IMG/VR virus record: IMGVR_UViG_3300028558_000001
Span: 62,001 to 126,000 of that record
Reading direction: 5' to 3' (one strand)
DNA: 64,000 bases
Source of the DNA: a virus
The first letter of the stretch is position 1, and the number at the start of each line of letters is the position of its first letter. A model generated the notes under the pieces. That model did not search any database. It saw only the letters and a list, made by a program, of their open reading frames with translations, and was not told where the DNA came from. Positions 9,001-18,997 of this stretch are shown here, piece after piece. Both the position numbers and the translations under genes were made by a program.

Positions 9001-11969
9001 TCTAATGATGATAATGAAGTATAGTATTCTACTTGCTTTAGGCGAGCATCAAGACCACCAATATCCTTCATGGTATAACGTTTATTTGAGTTATATTGAA
9101 ATGTAACGATACCTGTTGTAGTATCATCTACAGTTAGAGTAGGATATGGAGGAACAGATACAGTTGCTAGAGTAATACCAGCAGTAATATCAGAAGGAGG
9201 AACGGGATTTTCCGCTGGAGTTCCTTCAATAATAACAACGGAACCTTTAGGAGTAAATCCTACTTTATCATAACGACCAAGATAATACTGTACCGCTGAC
9301 TGGAATGGAGAATCAATTACAGGAATATAACCATTATTAATGAATGTAAGTGTATTTGCTGGATTTAATACTGTACTTGGAGTAGCAATAACAGCAGCAA
9401 GGTTAGCAGCATATGGGATAGTATTCTGTGTAAATAATCTGAAATCTACACAGTTTCTAAGAGGATATGTGGCACCAGTTGATGGTGAGGTATATAGTGG
9501 AATATTTTTAGTATAAATGGTATTAGCAGTTACGCCAGTATCATCCACTGGATATGAATCAACTGAGAAGAACCCGATACCAGCCGATGTACTCATTGAG
9601 TATGATGTAACGCCTACTAGAAGTTTAGTTGAAGATGTGATAGTAGCACCATGATTATATAGTGATGCTAGACCATAATATGTATCACGCTGTCCATTGT
9701 CCAACTGCATTAGTGAACTTACATTTAGATTAGTATTTGAATATGAAGTACCAGCAAAAACAACAGCATTTTGTACGTCTGGAATACCTAAGCACCAAGG
9801 GCCAGTTGCTCCGTTGGGGTGAGTTGAACAATCAATTGTAACCCAAGTTAGGTTATTCAAAGTTTTTAAAGCTGGAGAAGCTGATGATCTTTGAACTGGA
9901 TAAATGATATTAGCATTGAAAGCAGAAGCAGTTGTGATGCCCAAATTGATAGTAAATGATGTTGAGCTATTAATAGTAATTGAAGGATTAGGAAAATGCT
10001 GACCAGCTACATATACCTGATTGTGAGCAGCAGTAGTCCAAGCATAAGTTGTTGGAGAAGAAACACTTAATGAAGTGCTATTAGCAATTGCGGTAATCTG
10101 ACGAATATCAGTTACAGTTGAGTTACCAATCTGAATATAGTCACCAACAATGTAAGCTGTATTGAATGCTGTGCTTAGACCACTTACAGTTGTTGTTGTG
10201 GTATTAGCTAGAGTCACAGTACCAGCGGCGGCTGAAAGGCTTGTTGTAGTAGAGTTAGTGATAATGAAATCAGATTGTACCTGTACCGCTGATAAAGTTC
10301 CAGTACCAAATGGGAGAGCATTAACGCCACCGACATAGGTTGGAATTGTTACGGTAGCTTGACCTGATGTATTAAAGCTAATTGAAGTATCTACGTTAAA
10401 GTCAAACTGACCAGATGTAGTATTTGTTGCATCTTTAAGAGTCTTAATAGCAGACTGATTAAATGGATATACTAAGCAACCTAGAGTGCTCTCATTTAGA
10501 GTACAATTTCCATTAACGTCTAGGATAACATCTGATACACCACCAGAAACGTATATAGAACGTACACTCTGGAAATTAGCACCAGATTGTAGGACAATAT
10601 TTGTTAAAAATACTAGATACTGTGCTGATGGTGTGCCGGGAACACCAGAGTAATATTCTACACCAATAACAGTTGCAGTTCCTAGTAAGGAACCAGCAGC
10701 AGAGATAGAACCAACGCCAATTCCCTTGGCTAGGTTCAATGAAATTCCATGAGAAGTAGCAGAACGTAGCTGTACAGACTGACCAATGGTTGGATTGAAT
10801 GCGCCAGCAAATTCATTTACAATTAGATAATTACCAAGAGTTGTGGTAATAGTTTGTGATGCTGCCTGTGCAACATCATTACCTTTACGGACTTTATTAA
10901 CTAACATTCCATTAGTTTGGACTTTATATCCATGAACATAAGCAGAACCCGGATCAATAGAAAGCTTAACATAGCTAGTATTTGGAGTTACGCCATCTGG
11001 TTGATATAAAGTAGTACAACGTAGATTGAATGGGCTAATAATAAAGTTGCCGCTCGTATCATCTGAAATCTGCGCCATTGCATCGCCAATAGTAGCATAA
11101 TCAGAAGCTTGACGGATAATGGCAGGATTACCACCTACGAAATCAACGATAGAGAAGAAGTTATTGGTTGAGCTTGAGCTTGTTGCTCTTTCTATCAATG
11201 TAGGAGTTAATTGAAGGCGATGAGCGCCGGGACCAGCATAGTTAGGAGAACCAGCAGAGTTATCGAGAAGTGAGCTATTTTCTTCTGGAGTTACAATAGT
11301 TTCAACTGTATTGAAACCAATTGAAATCTGATCTGGAGTATTATTATATTTAGAAACAATCATTGACTGCTTCTGAACGTCAAGGAAATATCCCTTATGG
11401 AAGATAGTACCATCTGAAACAGATAGAGAATATCCAACACCAGTTGCAGCAGAATTAGCACCGGAAATAGAGGAATTGGCAACAGTAATTGAACCAACTG
11501 CGACGTTAGCTGCATTGTAAATAGTTAGAACTTCATTCTCTTGGAATGTCTTAATGGTAGTGTCGTTTGATGAATTTAGATAATTCACATAGAGGGTATT
11601 TAGGTCAGGAGCTTGTGATACGTAACCAGCATATGTGTCAGTGATATATGCTCTCAGTCCGTTAGTAGATTGAACGTATGATCCTTTGAAATTTGAAATA
11701 GTAAAGGCAGAACTATTAGCATAAGAATCTAGAATTTTTACATATGGGAGAGAAGAATTAAAGGTAATTTTGCAGCCGTCAACGATTGAACCATCAACAA
11801 AGATATTCTTACCAAATTTTTCAATTTGGTACTGAGCCATTGTCTGTGTCTGGTTTACTTCTCTGATTTGGATCGGAGCAGTTGGTCTATGAAGGATTCT
11901 ATAAAATTGGTTATTAGAATTAAAGTCATCAAAATAAGGATATTGATTTAGATCAGTGTCAATTGACAT
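6021..11969 (-). CDS. Giant virion structural protein, DUF4815 N-terminus
   Basis: The largest gene here: 1982 residues. The N-terminus (QYPYFDDFN, then QFYRILHRPTAPIQIREV and FGKNIFVDGSIV) matches DUF4815 proteins, which are baseplate-proximal structural proteins of cyanophages and related T4-like phages. The remainder is beta-rich, low in charge and Asn/Thr/Ser rich, with repeat modules such as a GSTSGA motif shared with the 8-like, 7-like and gp53 proteins. It occupies the place of T4 genes 9-12 (short fibre and wedge-tip proteins) after the 8-like gene. I infer a peripheral baseplate or fibre-connector function. Confidence 0.75.
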   Translation of the reverse strand: MSIDTDLNQYPYFDDFNSNNQFYRILHRPTAPIQIREVNQTQTMAQYQIEKFGKNIFVDGSIVDGCKITFNSSLPYVKILDSYANSSAFTISNFKGSYVQSTNGLRAYITDTYAGYVSQAPDLNTLYVNYLNSSNDTTIKTFQENEVLTIYNAANVAVGSITVANSSISGANSAATGVGYSLSVSDGTIFHKGYFLDVQKQSMIVSKYNNTPDQISIGFNTVETIVTPEENSSLLDNSAGSPNYAGPGAHRLQLTPTLIERATSSSSTNNFFSIVDFVGGNPAIIRQASDYATIGDAMAQISDDTSGNFIISPFNLRCTTLYQPDGVTPNTSYVKLSIDPGSAYVHGYKVQTNGMLVNKVRKGNDVAQAASQTITTTLGNYLIVNEFAGAFNPTIGQSVQLRSATSHGISLNLAKGIGVGSISAAGSLLGTATVIGVEYYSGVPGTPSAQYLVFLTNIVLQSGANFQSVRSIYVSGGVSDVILDVNGNCTLNESTLGCLVYPFNQSAIKTLKDATNTTSGQFDFNVDTSISFNTSGQATVTIPTYVGGVNALPFGTGTLSAVQVQSDFIITNSTTTSLSAAAGTVTLANTTTTTVSGLSTAFNTAYIVGDYIQIGNSTVTDIRQITAIANSTSLSVSSPTTYAWTTAAHNQVYVAGQHFPNPSITINSSTSFTINLGITTASAFNANIIYPVQRSSASPALKTLNNLTWVTIDCSTHPNGATGPWCLGIPDVQNAVVFAGTSYSNTNLNVSSLMQLDNGQRDTYYGLASLYNHGATITSSTKLLVGVTSYSMSTSAGIGFFSVDSYPVDDTGVTANTIYTKNIPLYTSPSTGATYPLRNCVDFRLFTQNTIPYAANLAAVIATPSTVLNPANTLTFINNGYIPVIDSPFQSAVQYYLGRYDKVGFTPKGSVVIIEGTPAENPVPPSDITAGITLATVSVPPYPTLTVDDTTTGIVTFQYNSNKRYTMKDIGGLDARLKQVEYYTSLSSLELSAKNLMITNSSGQNRMQNGILADPFQNFTICNTSDINFNIAIDSANCEARPIFNQQLVHLQYNKINGDNCSVSSDGRIVSLTANQNSSPFIAQPFASETMNAAQDSLYVWSGTITLNPTGDYQPDVTVNPDVVVTDNSYSNFSNISNAWPTQWGNWQETSSSASTSTSQQYIKAGAVSLSNLITGTYNGSPLIVSEGNPNISQAFTAYANATVSTTTVNNNYVQYGTKYGVTAANNSYNLGTYVTNVSIQPYCQAKLIKFIATGLKPNTRLYAWMDDTNVSADCVLTDSNFNIKAGQNLVTDSTGTIYGMFYLPAATFRSGNRTFNLCDVNNMVTLSNAITTTASATYYGTNIAYAENNVTLNTITPQIVATKVSNTMTTSSTTSTIQGVSNYIVDPLAQGITITNEVFGSNDIQGVFVSSVDLFFESVDPILGVTVMIRDMQNGYPGATIQNFSQVHLTPSQINVSSDSSVATNVQFEAPVLLQTGTQYCIVIMPDGSNPNYNLWVAELGKTDTISGSPIYSLTGTGDLFTSSQNTTWTADQTKRLKFNLYTYAFTALNGTAQLVNDNTEYFTITNTNGGSFQLGEAVYPVANDVVTTGATTSGNTIITVPNSGLFTANSKIVLRNSATSQAFVANVNSILTGTTFSINTAPTFTSSTVAIGNIIGNTGLTGIVSIANSSSLYITNSTANSTIQFSNNMYLIGSTSGAYANTVTLNDIYYGELMPKLAVTAMNDTALTYNLIGTSNSATSYVTDTTSTGLSFGVSTPFIDQERVVMSRSNELIYKNGNKSLVINASFVSQTSLISPIIDTAKLGAVCLHTVINAEDANNDVYTSELNNNGQAVNRYISQTVTLTTGMDAEDLIVYLGAYWPTGTQIYVYGKFLNQYDSDPFNNKLWTPMNTTNTVRSSTVNKQDTKEYIFTLPVTAPSPSNATAYLDPANTSILTYVANTGQVYTTYSTFAVKVVLLSNAGSYLYPRLSDLRAIATPSSA

Positions 11970-12004
11970 ATTTATTTCTTCTCTCTTTTATATGGCTTTA
12001 TATC

Positions 12005-12012
12005 TATTTATC
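12005..12012 (-). promoter_or_regulatory. T4 late-type promoter octamer GATAAATA
   Basis: The minus strand reads GATAAATA 36 bases upstream of the DUF4815 giant gene, in the gap after the 8-like gene. One base differs from TATAAATA. Confidence 0.4.
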
Positions 12013-12014
12013 TA

Positions 12015-15000
12015 TCAAAATTTAATGATAAGCTTAATTTCTTCTTTTGATACCAATGATTTCGTAATTGGCGCAATATCATTAATATAAATTACCTTAC
12101 CAGTATTTCTAATTAGATCAGGATATTCCATTGTATTCTGGAAGGTAGAATATCCAACAGCACCGGAAGTATTTCCAATAAAGCTATTGGTAGTCTGGAA
12201 TGTTCCATTAACATCGTTCAGACGTAATACTGGATATGTATTAGAAATTGTTCCATTTGCAGTCAAAGTAGTAATAGTATTATTTGTAGACCATGCAGAT
12301 GAATTTGAAATCAATTTAATATATGTAGTATTAGCGAATGTAATTACACCATTTGCACCAGTATTAGCATTGGTTAGGACCAATCCTTTGGTAAATACGC
12401 CAGTATTTGCAGTATATAGTAAATCAATTTCATCAGAGGTTGAAATAATTCTTCCAGATGCACCGCTTATGGCTTGGTTAATGTATTCATTATTTGCAAA
12501 TACTCCAGAATTTGAAGACAAGGTAATTCTAGCAGTCTGATTAAATCTTACACCAAAATTATTTGTTACATCTACTGTATTATTTGATATAGCAACGTTA
12601 GCAACAGTAGCATAAGTATTTGAATTATAATCAATAAGAGTATCATTTGCAGAAATGATACCAGAGACGTTACTTAGACGAATATGGTTTTGATCAATAA
12701 CCTGTGTTATTGTGGCAGTGGCCCAAGAAGTTCCATCAGATACAGACTCTACGTTTGAACTAATAGAGAATGATGTAACGTTTGCAGATACAACATTTGA
12801 TGTTGCACCAGAAGTCAACCCAACAACATTTGCTCCTGTTACATATGTTCCCTGTACGTTTGCCAATTCAATGAATGATGAATTAGAATATACCAAGATG
12901 CCACAAGCATTAGAAGAAGGCTGAGTAACGAATTCGTTAACAACATAGTTCGTTAACATATTTGAAACATTCAATTTAACGCGAGAGAAATTGTTTACGG
13001 TTAGATATACGTCATTAAATGATGGATTCTTAATGATACCTGCACGTCTGTAACTTCCATATGTAGGAAATTTATATAGTTCATTAGATGAAGTATCGAA
13101 TGTTAGTGATACACCAGCATATGTTGCTCCTAGTTCTGAGTATACATCAGAACCATGACCAGTAATTGGGCTTACAGAGGCATATACAGCGGCATTTGAA
13201 CCAAATAAGCCATTTGCTTCGATAGTAACATTTGCATATGTATAGTTGTTACCGGAATTAAGGAGTATGATGTTATCAATCTCATATGATGAATATTGGT
13301 TTGTATTACATACACAATAAGCAGCCGCGCCTACGCCATCACCCACAATATTAACAGTTGGTGAAATAATATATTCTGTTAGGCTATTTGGTGAAGTAGA
13401 AAATGTCAGAACTGTTGCATTTGCAACTAACTGACCAAGATTAGAAATAATATTTATGGGCTGTCCAGAAGTAAATGCTCCAGAAGTAGATGATACCGTA
13501 ATATTAGGGAAGCTATTCATGTTTGCAATACGTGAATTTAAGGTAGATGACTGACCTGTAATGTACGTATTGACAGAGAACACTCCCTGAATGTTATTCA
13601 GAACTAAGGTTGAGGAATTAGCAAAAATAACAGTTCCGTTTGCTGATAAATCTACACCAGTTGAAGTGAAACACTTAACTATTTCACCATTAATATATGA
13701 TAGATTTGGTGAAGATACCGTATCAAATGTTAGCTTAATAGAAGATAAGTTTGTCTGAGTGATTGTACCAACAGTGTCGGTAACAGTCAATGAGGTTGGT
13801 TCTAGAGCAGATGTAACAGCATAGTGAACATTAGCAGAGAATGAATTATAAAATGGTACTGATACAGTAATAATTGATGAGTTAACAGCAGTAATTCTTC
13901 TAATATTGTTGTTAGTGTCTGAACCAACTCTAATATATTGATTTACTGCATAATCGGTAGTAAACTGAGTACCAGAGATTGCGGTAATTTGGTTATTACC
14001 ATTAGTCACAGTAACCGTACCGTTTTTAATACTACCACCTTGATTAGTATTAAAAATTGGAGTATTATTAGAAACGTTAAAATATGTATTTGAAGTTTTG
14101 TAAATATTTACAACAGAAGAGTTGGCAGAAATTACCGCGCCTGTAGCGCCATTATCTGTCTGATATACTGTATCGTTGACATTAAAAAATCCAGACTGAT
14201 ATACATATGCAATAGAATCTGTTCTCTGTTCTACTGATTGACCAGTCTGAATTGTTCCGTTAATATTTCCTAGATTTAAATTAACGTAAACATTAAATGG
14301 AGTATATACAGTTACTAACTTACTGGAACCAGAGTATGATGCAATCTTTCTGATCTGACCAGAACCAAATCCACTCTTAAAGTAGATTGATGAATTTGCA
14401 TAAAAATTATCAAGACTAGAAGCAGTATTGGCAACCTGTACTGAATATTGGTTAACAAATGACTGTAGTATTCCATCATGATATGCTTGATAATTAGAAC
14501 CAGAATTAGTGATATTTAAATTATCAATGGTGCCGGGAATGGCAGATGCAGCAACATTAACATCTTGTAAAACAGGAACGAATTGTGCTGTGGCAAAGTT
14601 ACTATAGCTGATTGAATCAATAGTATACATATACTTCCATAGATAACCGTCACCAGTAGAAAATGTTCCAGATGGTGAAGTTAGAAATGGCTTGATGGTA
14701 GATGGAGCGCCATTATTATTATCAAGGCATTTATATACTTGATTTGAATCGTTAACAACATAAAACTGCTTAGTAAATAACAAACTGTCAGTTGGATCAT
14801 ATTGAGCATATACTACATTAGAAGTCCAAGGATAGTTTGGAATCATAAATGAAATATTAGAAGCATTTAACAATTTACCATAAGTCATGTCATGGTAAAT
14901 TGATTGCTCGTATTCATAATATGAATTTACAGCAGATGGAGGACTAGTATCGTTTGTCCAAGGATTAGTGCGCCCCATGAAAACGTAATAGTTATTCTCA

Positions 15001-15068
15001 GTATTCGTTAAATCATTTATTAGATTTTGAATAACGTTAACATAGTGCTGATTGGTAAGTATTGCCAT
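12015..15068 (-). CDS. 8: Baseplate wedge protein, gp8-like, greatly expanded
   Basis: 1017 residues, against 334 in T4 gp8. The first about 170 residues keep the gp8 pattern: YYVFMGRTNPW, a later IPNYPW, then YKCLDNNNGAPS and GDGYLWKYMY. The C-terminal about 35 residues keep the other end of gp8 (DLIRNTGKVIYINDIAPI and EEIKLIIKF, compared with T4 LMRHSGEMIYMENRPPI and EEINILFTF). Between them lie about 800 residues of beta-rich repeats with recurring Asn-Gly-x-Phe and Thr-Ser-Gly-Ala motifs. The order 25-6-7-8 matches T4. I infer that the wedge core fold is retained and the insert projects outward. Confidence 0.75.
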   Translation of the reverse strand: MAILTNQHYVNVIQNLINDLTNTENNYYVFMGRTNPWTNDTSPPSAVNSYYEYEQSIYHDMTYGKLLNASNISFMIPNYPWTSNVVYAQYDPTDSLLFTKQFYVVNDSNQVYKCLDNNNGAPSTIKPFLTSPSGTFSTGDGYLWKYMYTIDSISYSNFATAQFVPVLQDVNVAASAIPGTIDNLNITNSGSNYQAYHDGILQSFVNQYSVQVANTASSLDNFYANSSIYFKSGFGSGQIRKIASYSGSSKLVTVYTPFNVYVNLNLGNINGTIQTGQSVEQRTDSIAYVYQSGFFNVNDTVYQTDNGATGAVISANSSVVNIYKTSNTYFNVSNNTPIFNTNQGGSIKNGTVTVTNGNNQITAISGTQFTTDYAVNQYIRVGSDTNNNIRRITAVNSSIITVSVPFYNSFSANVHYAVTSALEPTSLTVTDTVGTITQTNLSSIKLTFDTVSSPNLSYINGEIVKCFTSTGVDLSANGTVIFANSSTLVLNNIQGVFSVNTYITGQSSTLNSRIANMNSFPNITVSSTSGAFTSGQPINIISNLGQLVANATVLTFSTSPNSLTEYIISPTVNIVGDGVGAAAYCVCNTNQYSSYEIDNIILLNSGNNYTYANVTIEANGLFGSNAAVYASVSPITGHGSDVYSELGATYAGVSLTFDTSSNELYKFPTYGSYRRAGIIKNPSFNDVYLTVNNFSRVKLNVSNMLTNYVVNEFVTQPSSNACGILVYSNSSFIELANVQGTYVTGANVVGLTSGATSNVVSANVTSFSISSNVESVSDGTSWATATITQVIDQNHIRLSNVSGIISANDTLIDYNSNTYATVANVAISNNTVDVTNNFGVRFNQTARITLSSNSGVFANNEYINQAISGASGRIISTSDEIDLLYTANTGVFTKGLVLTNANTGANGVITFANTTYIKLISNSSAWSTNNTITTLTANGTISNTYPVLRLNDVNGTFQTTNSFIGNTSGAVGYSTFQNTMEYPDLIRNTGKVIYINDIAPITKSLVSKEEIKLIIKF

Positions 15069-15097
15069 TTCTATCCTGTTAATCCTTGATTAAGTTC

Positions 15098-17221
15098 TTA
15101 TAATCCGAAAGTAAATACTGGCACGTAACCACTATTATATGTTACAGTAAAGTTTACGCCATTGGCGGCATATGTTACTGAGGTATTTGCGACTCCAACA
15201 CTAGTATTTATTTCATTATCTACTAATGCTGACGTAGAATTTAGTTCCATGTCCCTCAAAGAGTATTTACCAAATAATTTCATACCGCATGGATGAACAA
15301 AATCTTCAACTAATTGTTGATATGTAGATAACATTCGTGGAGCAATTAGTTCATATGAGTAAGCCTGATAATAATCAGAGTCTTGTAGATAATTTGTAGA
15401 AGATAATATACCCTTATTATCTTTATAATAACCTGCTGATACACCATTCAAATCAACTACTGCTACGCCTGACACGGATGTTACATTATTTGATGTTAGA
15501 GAAACAATTTCATTTGGTTGATAACCAAATCCAGAATCAATTACCTGAACACCACCAATAATACCAGAAGCCGAATTAGCAGTAGCAGATACCACGGCAT
15601 CAGAACCCCAAAATCCACCAGAACCATCAGAAATCATTAATGGAGAGATAGCAGTATCAACAATACTTACAGTTGGACTAGATGAATAACCAATACCGGG
15701 ATTGATGTTATTTAGATATGATATTTTACCAATAATCATTGTGGTAAATGTTAGGGCATTTTGAATTTGAGTATCTAGATTCTCAATATCTGGAATATTA
15801 ACAGCAGGGAAACCCCAATTAGTTTGTCTGTTTGATGATGTAATAGTAGCAATAGCGCCAGAAGTTGCGCCACTAATGCTGATATTATTAACAAAGTGAC
15901 CGTTGGTAGTATTAAGAGAAACTGATGTAGAATTAGTTGCCGTGACAATACCATTTGCAACAAGAGTTGTTTTAGCTATGGTTGAATTGATCGTAATAAC
16001 ATTATTATTTGAACTGACTAGGGTAATTCCGGTATGTGGTAATGGATCAATCTTAGCTAAGGAAGTATTATTACCAGAAACTAGAATATAGCTTCCTTGT
16101 GATTCATCAACTGTTAATCCAGCAATTGATAATGTGGTATTTGATAAAGTTTCTCCGCTTACAATTGTATTACCTGATACATACTTTACGTCCAAACCAA
16201 CGACGTTGGCGGATGAGTTAACTGTTTCTCCGATAGAGAATGTTCCACTTAGGCCGGTATAATATAAAATATAACCATATGATGGAATTTCTAACTGAGT
16301 GCCATTATATGTATTGGCAATATCGGAGTTTAAGTAATATACTTGTTTATCTAATAGACCACCAATAGAGAAGGTTGCCCCTGAACCACCGCCACCAGTA
16401 ACAGAAATAACAGCATTTGCTGAATAACCAAATCCACCATTAAGAAGCTGGAAAGAGACCTTACCGTTTTGTGTTAAGGTACTAGTAACTATGGCTTTAG
16501 CTCCACTACCAGTACCATTAACGCTCAATACGTCGCCAACATTATAATTAGCACCACCCTGTACGATAGAAACAGTAGATAATGAACCGAAAATGATAGG
16601 GGCAAGTGATACATTCATTCCAGAAATATCATCTGAAAGAACTAACTCTCCATAAGCAAATTTACCATTAATATTAGATAGAATTAGCACATTAATTAAT
16701 CTATTATTAATGTTTTTAATTACATACTGTTCTACAATAGCATTCGCATTGGTTGTAGTTCCAGTAATTTTGGTTCCAACTAATTGTTCTAGATATGGTG
16801 AATCTGAAACTTCAATGTACTGAGGAACAACCCATGTTCCGTCAGATGCTTTTAGGATAGATTCAGATGGGATATTAATGTCTACATCTTCATTGAATAC
16901 CATACGAAATAGGAGTTGGGTGGCTCTAAAAGAACCCTTTGCCTTATAAAATTCATTAATATGTTTTACTAAAAGTCTTTTATCAGATAGAATATTCGCT
17001 GGAAGACCGTTTAGATATGTGTCAGTAAAATATGATAAAAAGCTATCTAACGTGTTATCAATGTCTGTATAATCAGCAATTGATCTTATTAAATAATTAA
17101 CGTTTCCTTCTTGTTCCATCCACTCATAATATGCTTGCATGAATGCAACCAGATTAGGGCCATCTGTTCTATAAATTTCTGGAAATTGCTTAGCAATTAG
17201 TGGAGAAATTATTTTATCCAT
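15098..17221 (-). CDS. 7: Baseplate wedge protein, gp7-position structural protein
   Basis: 707 residues in the place of T4 gene 7, between 6 and the 8-like gene; the start overlaps the gene 6 stop by one base. The N-terminal about 130 residues (QFPEIYRTDGPNLVAFMQAYYEWM, FYKAKGSFRATQLLFRMVF) form a helical domain I recall from cyanophage-type structural proteins. The rest is beta repeats: Gly-Gly-x-x-Tyr modules at about 222-245 and 261-285, each followed by a GSGA stretch, and several NGxF...SGATSGA modules. The last about 60 residues return to unique sequence (QQLVEDFVHPCGMKLFG). Equivalence to gp7 is by position and neighbours only. Confidence 0.55.
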   Translation of the reverse strand: MDKIISPLIAKQFPEIYRTDGPNLVAFMQAYYEWMEQEGNVNYLIRSIADYTDIDNTLDSFLSYFTDTYLNGLPANILSDKRLLVKHINEFYKAKGSFRATQLLFRMVFNEDVDINIPSESILKASDGTWVVPQYIEVSDSPYLEQLVGTKITGTTTNANAIVEQYVIKNINNRLINVLILSNINGKFAYGELVLSDDISGMNVSLAPIIFGSLSTVSIVQGGANYNVGDVLSVNGTGSGAKAIVTSTLTQNGKVSFQLLNGGFGYSANAVISVTGGGGSGATFSIGGLLDKQVYYLNSDIANTYNGTQLEIPSYGYILYYTGLSGTFSIGETVNSSANVVGLDVKYVSGNTIVSGETLSNTTLSIAGLTVDESQGSYILVSGNNTSLAKIDPLPHTGITLVSSNNNVITINSTIAKTTLVANGIVTATNSTSVSLNTTNGHFVNNISISGATSGAIATITSSNRQTNWGFPAVNIPDIENLDTQIQNALTFTTMIIGKISYLNNINPGIGYSSSPTVSIVDTAISPLMISDGSGGFWGSDAVVSATANSASGIIGGVQVIDSGFGYQPNEIVSLTSNNVTSVSGVAVVDLNGVSAGYYKDNKGILSSTNYLQDSDYYQAYSYELIAPRMLSTYQQLVEDFVHPCGMKLFGKYSLRDMELNSTSALVDNEINTSVGVANTSVTYAANGVNFTVTYNSGYVPVFTFGL

Positions 17222-18981
17222 TATAGATTTACGACCTGTACAGAAATTGTTGTTGGATCAATTTGCAGTATTGTATTATTTTGTCCATAAATGTCTTTGG
17301 ATTTTGAAGTAGCATAGAAAACTACGCCGGGAGAATTCAAGTAGTCATTTACAGTTATGGCACTCGTAGAAACTACACCAGTATCGTAATTAACATTTCC
17401 AATTTTAGAATAAATTGAAGGGCTGGTATAATTGACAAGATACAACGTTCCATCTGTAGCTACACCGCTTACTGTATCAGTGATGTAATAGCTAATGCCA
17501 CTAGAAAGAAAATTTGGAGTAAAAACTGATCCCGAAGTAATTGCATTATAGAAATTCATAGTACAACTATATGGAGTGTTTAGAGTTGCTTCAATCTGTA
17601 TTTTCATAGTAACAGTTGTTTCATTGGATAGAATATATTGATCTAGGGAATCAATCATGTCTGTTAGTTTAGAGAATCTTAGAGTAGTATCAAATTTATT
17701 TAGATTAGTAGTATTAAAATTGATGATACCATTAGAAACGATGCTCTGATATTCTGGGATAGTTAATGATGTATTAGAAATATCTACATGAAGTAAAGTA
17801 GATACATCTAGAAGCATGTCGCTTGGATCAACCATGACTGGAGAAATACCTACTGTATTTCTTTGTGAAATGAAATTAACTACATCTGCTTTTTGAGATA
17901 GTGAAATTGGTTCACCGGCAGTATTGATAACTGATATAAAAACTCTACCATAATCAACAGAAGTAGAGGTAGCAGTTCCGCCGTATACGTTAACATCTGA
18001 AACGTTCTGGAAATTTTCTTTAATTAGTTGCTTATAATCAGATGCAACTACTGCTCTATTCTGCGCCTTTGATGAATTAATGGCATTGAATTTAATAGAG
18101 TTAATATCTTCTGATGCACCACCACCAGAAGATGGACTTACAACATTAATTGTCAATGAATTAATAGTTGTGTTATTAATAGCTCCTAAGTTATCTGATA
18201 GAGTAAATGTTGTTACGCCATCTGCATCTGGACCAGCACACATTCTATATGTAGCCTGAATGACAGAATTGTTTAATGGTCTATGGCCGGTAACTCCATC
18301 ACCAAATACGATAGTGTACTTATCATCTGTTGATGCTTGAATAAAATAAATGTAAGAATTTGAATCAATCCCGAATAGATCACTCTGTAGTGATAGAGTA
18401 TATGTATTACCATTCTCAGTTAAGTAAACTGTTAGACTATCAGTATCAATATTTGGGTTTGATAAATCAAAAGATTGATTTTCATTGGTGTAATCTACAA
18501 CGAATGTTTCCGTAGTATAAAATCCATCATATACTGTTAGTGATGGAATATTGAAATAACCATTAGAAGAGAAATATATAGAATTTTCATTGGTCATGAA
18601 CTGATATGATGAATTACTATTCAGCCCGGAAAATCTTAATCCTGCTGGTAATTCTAGGCTATTTGTATTTGAGGTCTGAATCTGTAAATTCAGAATAGCC
18701 TCTGATGACTTCATAGAGCGAGGAAGATATTGCATTTCCTTAACTCTAGAAATTACAGAATTCTTCAATTGAGCAGTATCTAGAAATGATTCTGAGAACA
18801 TCATATTCATATAGAATGCATTCTGATACGTATTCTGTGCTAGAATATCTAGTAATACATTCATAGTTGATCCAGTAAAATCATAATCCTTAAAAATCGT
18901 CTGTGATTTAAGGTAAGTGATTAGATTTTGTTTATATGTATCTGGGTCTAGTACAGCAAAAGAAGGTGAACTATTAGCCAT
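17221..18981 (-). CDS. 6: Baseplate wedge protein gp6
   Basis: 586 residues (T4 gp6 about 660). The N-terminal region has the gp6/J-family pattern: FTGSTMNVLLDILAQNTYQNAFY, then EMQYLPRSMKS. The middle has TIVFGDGVTGHRPLNNS, a conserved FGDG-x-x-G motif of this family, followed by QNRAVVASDYKQLIKENF. gp6 dimers make the inner iris ring of the baseplate and bind gp25 and gp53. It follows gene 25 by 16 bases on the same strand, as in most T4-like phages. Identification is firm from motif pattern and synteny. Confidence 0.9.
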   Translation of the reverse strand: MANSSPSFAVLDPDTYKQNLITYLKSQTIFKDYDFTGSTMNVLLDILAQNTYQNAFYMNMMFSESFLDTAQLKNSVISRVKEMQYLPRSMKSSEAILNLQIQTSNTNSLELPAGLRFSGLNSNSSYQFMTNENSIYFSSNGYFNIPSLTVYDGFYTTETFVVDYTNENQSFDLSNPNIDTDSLTVYLTENGNTYTLSLQSDLFGIDSNSYIYFIQASTDDKYTIVFGDGVTGHRPLNNSVIQATYRMCAGPDADGVTTFTLSDNLGAINNTTINSLTINVVSPSSGGGASEDINSIKFNAINSSKAQNRAVVASDYKQLIKENFQNVSDVNVYGGTATSTSVDYGRVFISVINTAGEPISLSQKADVVNFISQRNTVGISPVMVDPSDMLLDVSTLLHVDISNTSLTIPEYQSIVSNGIINFNTTNLNKFDTTLRFSKLTDMIDSLDQYILSNETTVTMKIQIEATLNTPYSCTMNFYNAITSGSVFTPNFLSSGISYYITDTVSGVATDGTLYLVNYTSPSIYSKIGNVNYDTGVVSTSAITVNDYLNSPGVVFYATSKSKDIYGQNNTILQIDPTTISVQVVNL

Positions 18982-18997
18982 TTATTATTTTTACCTT

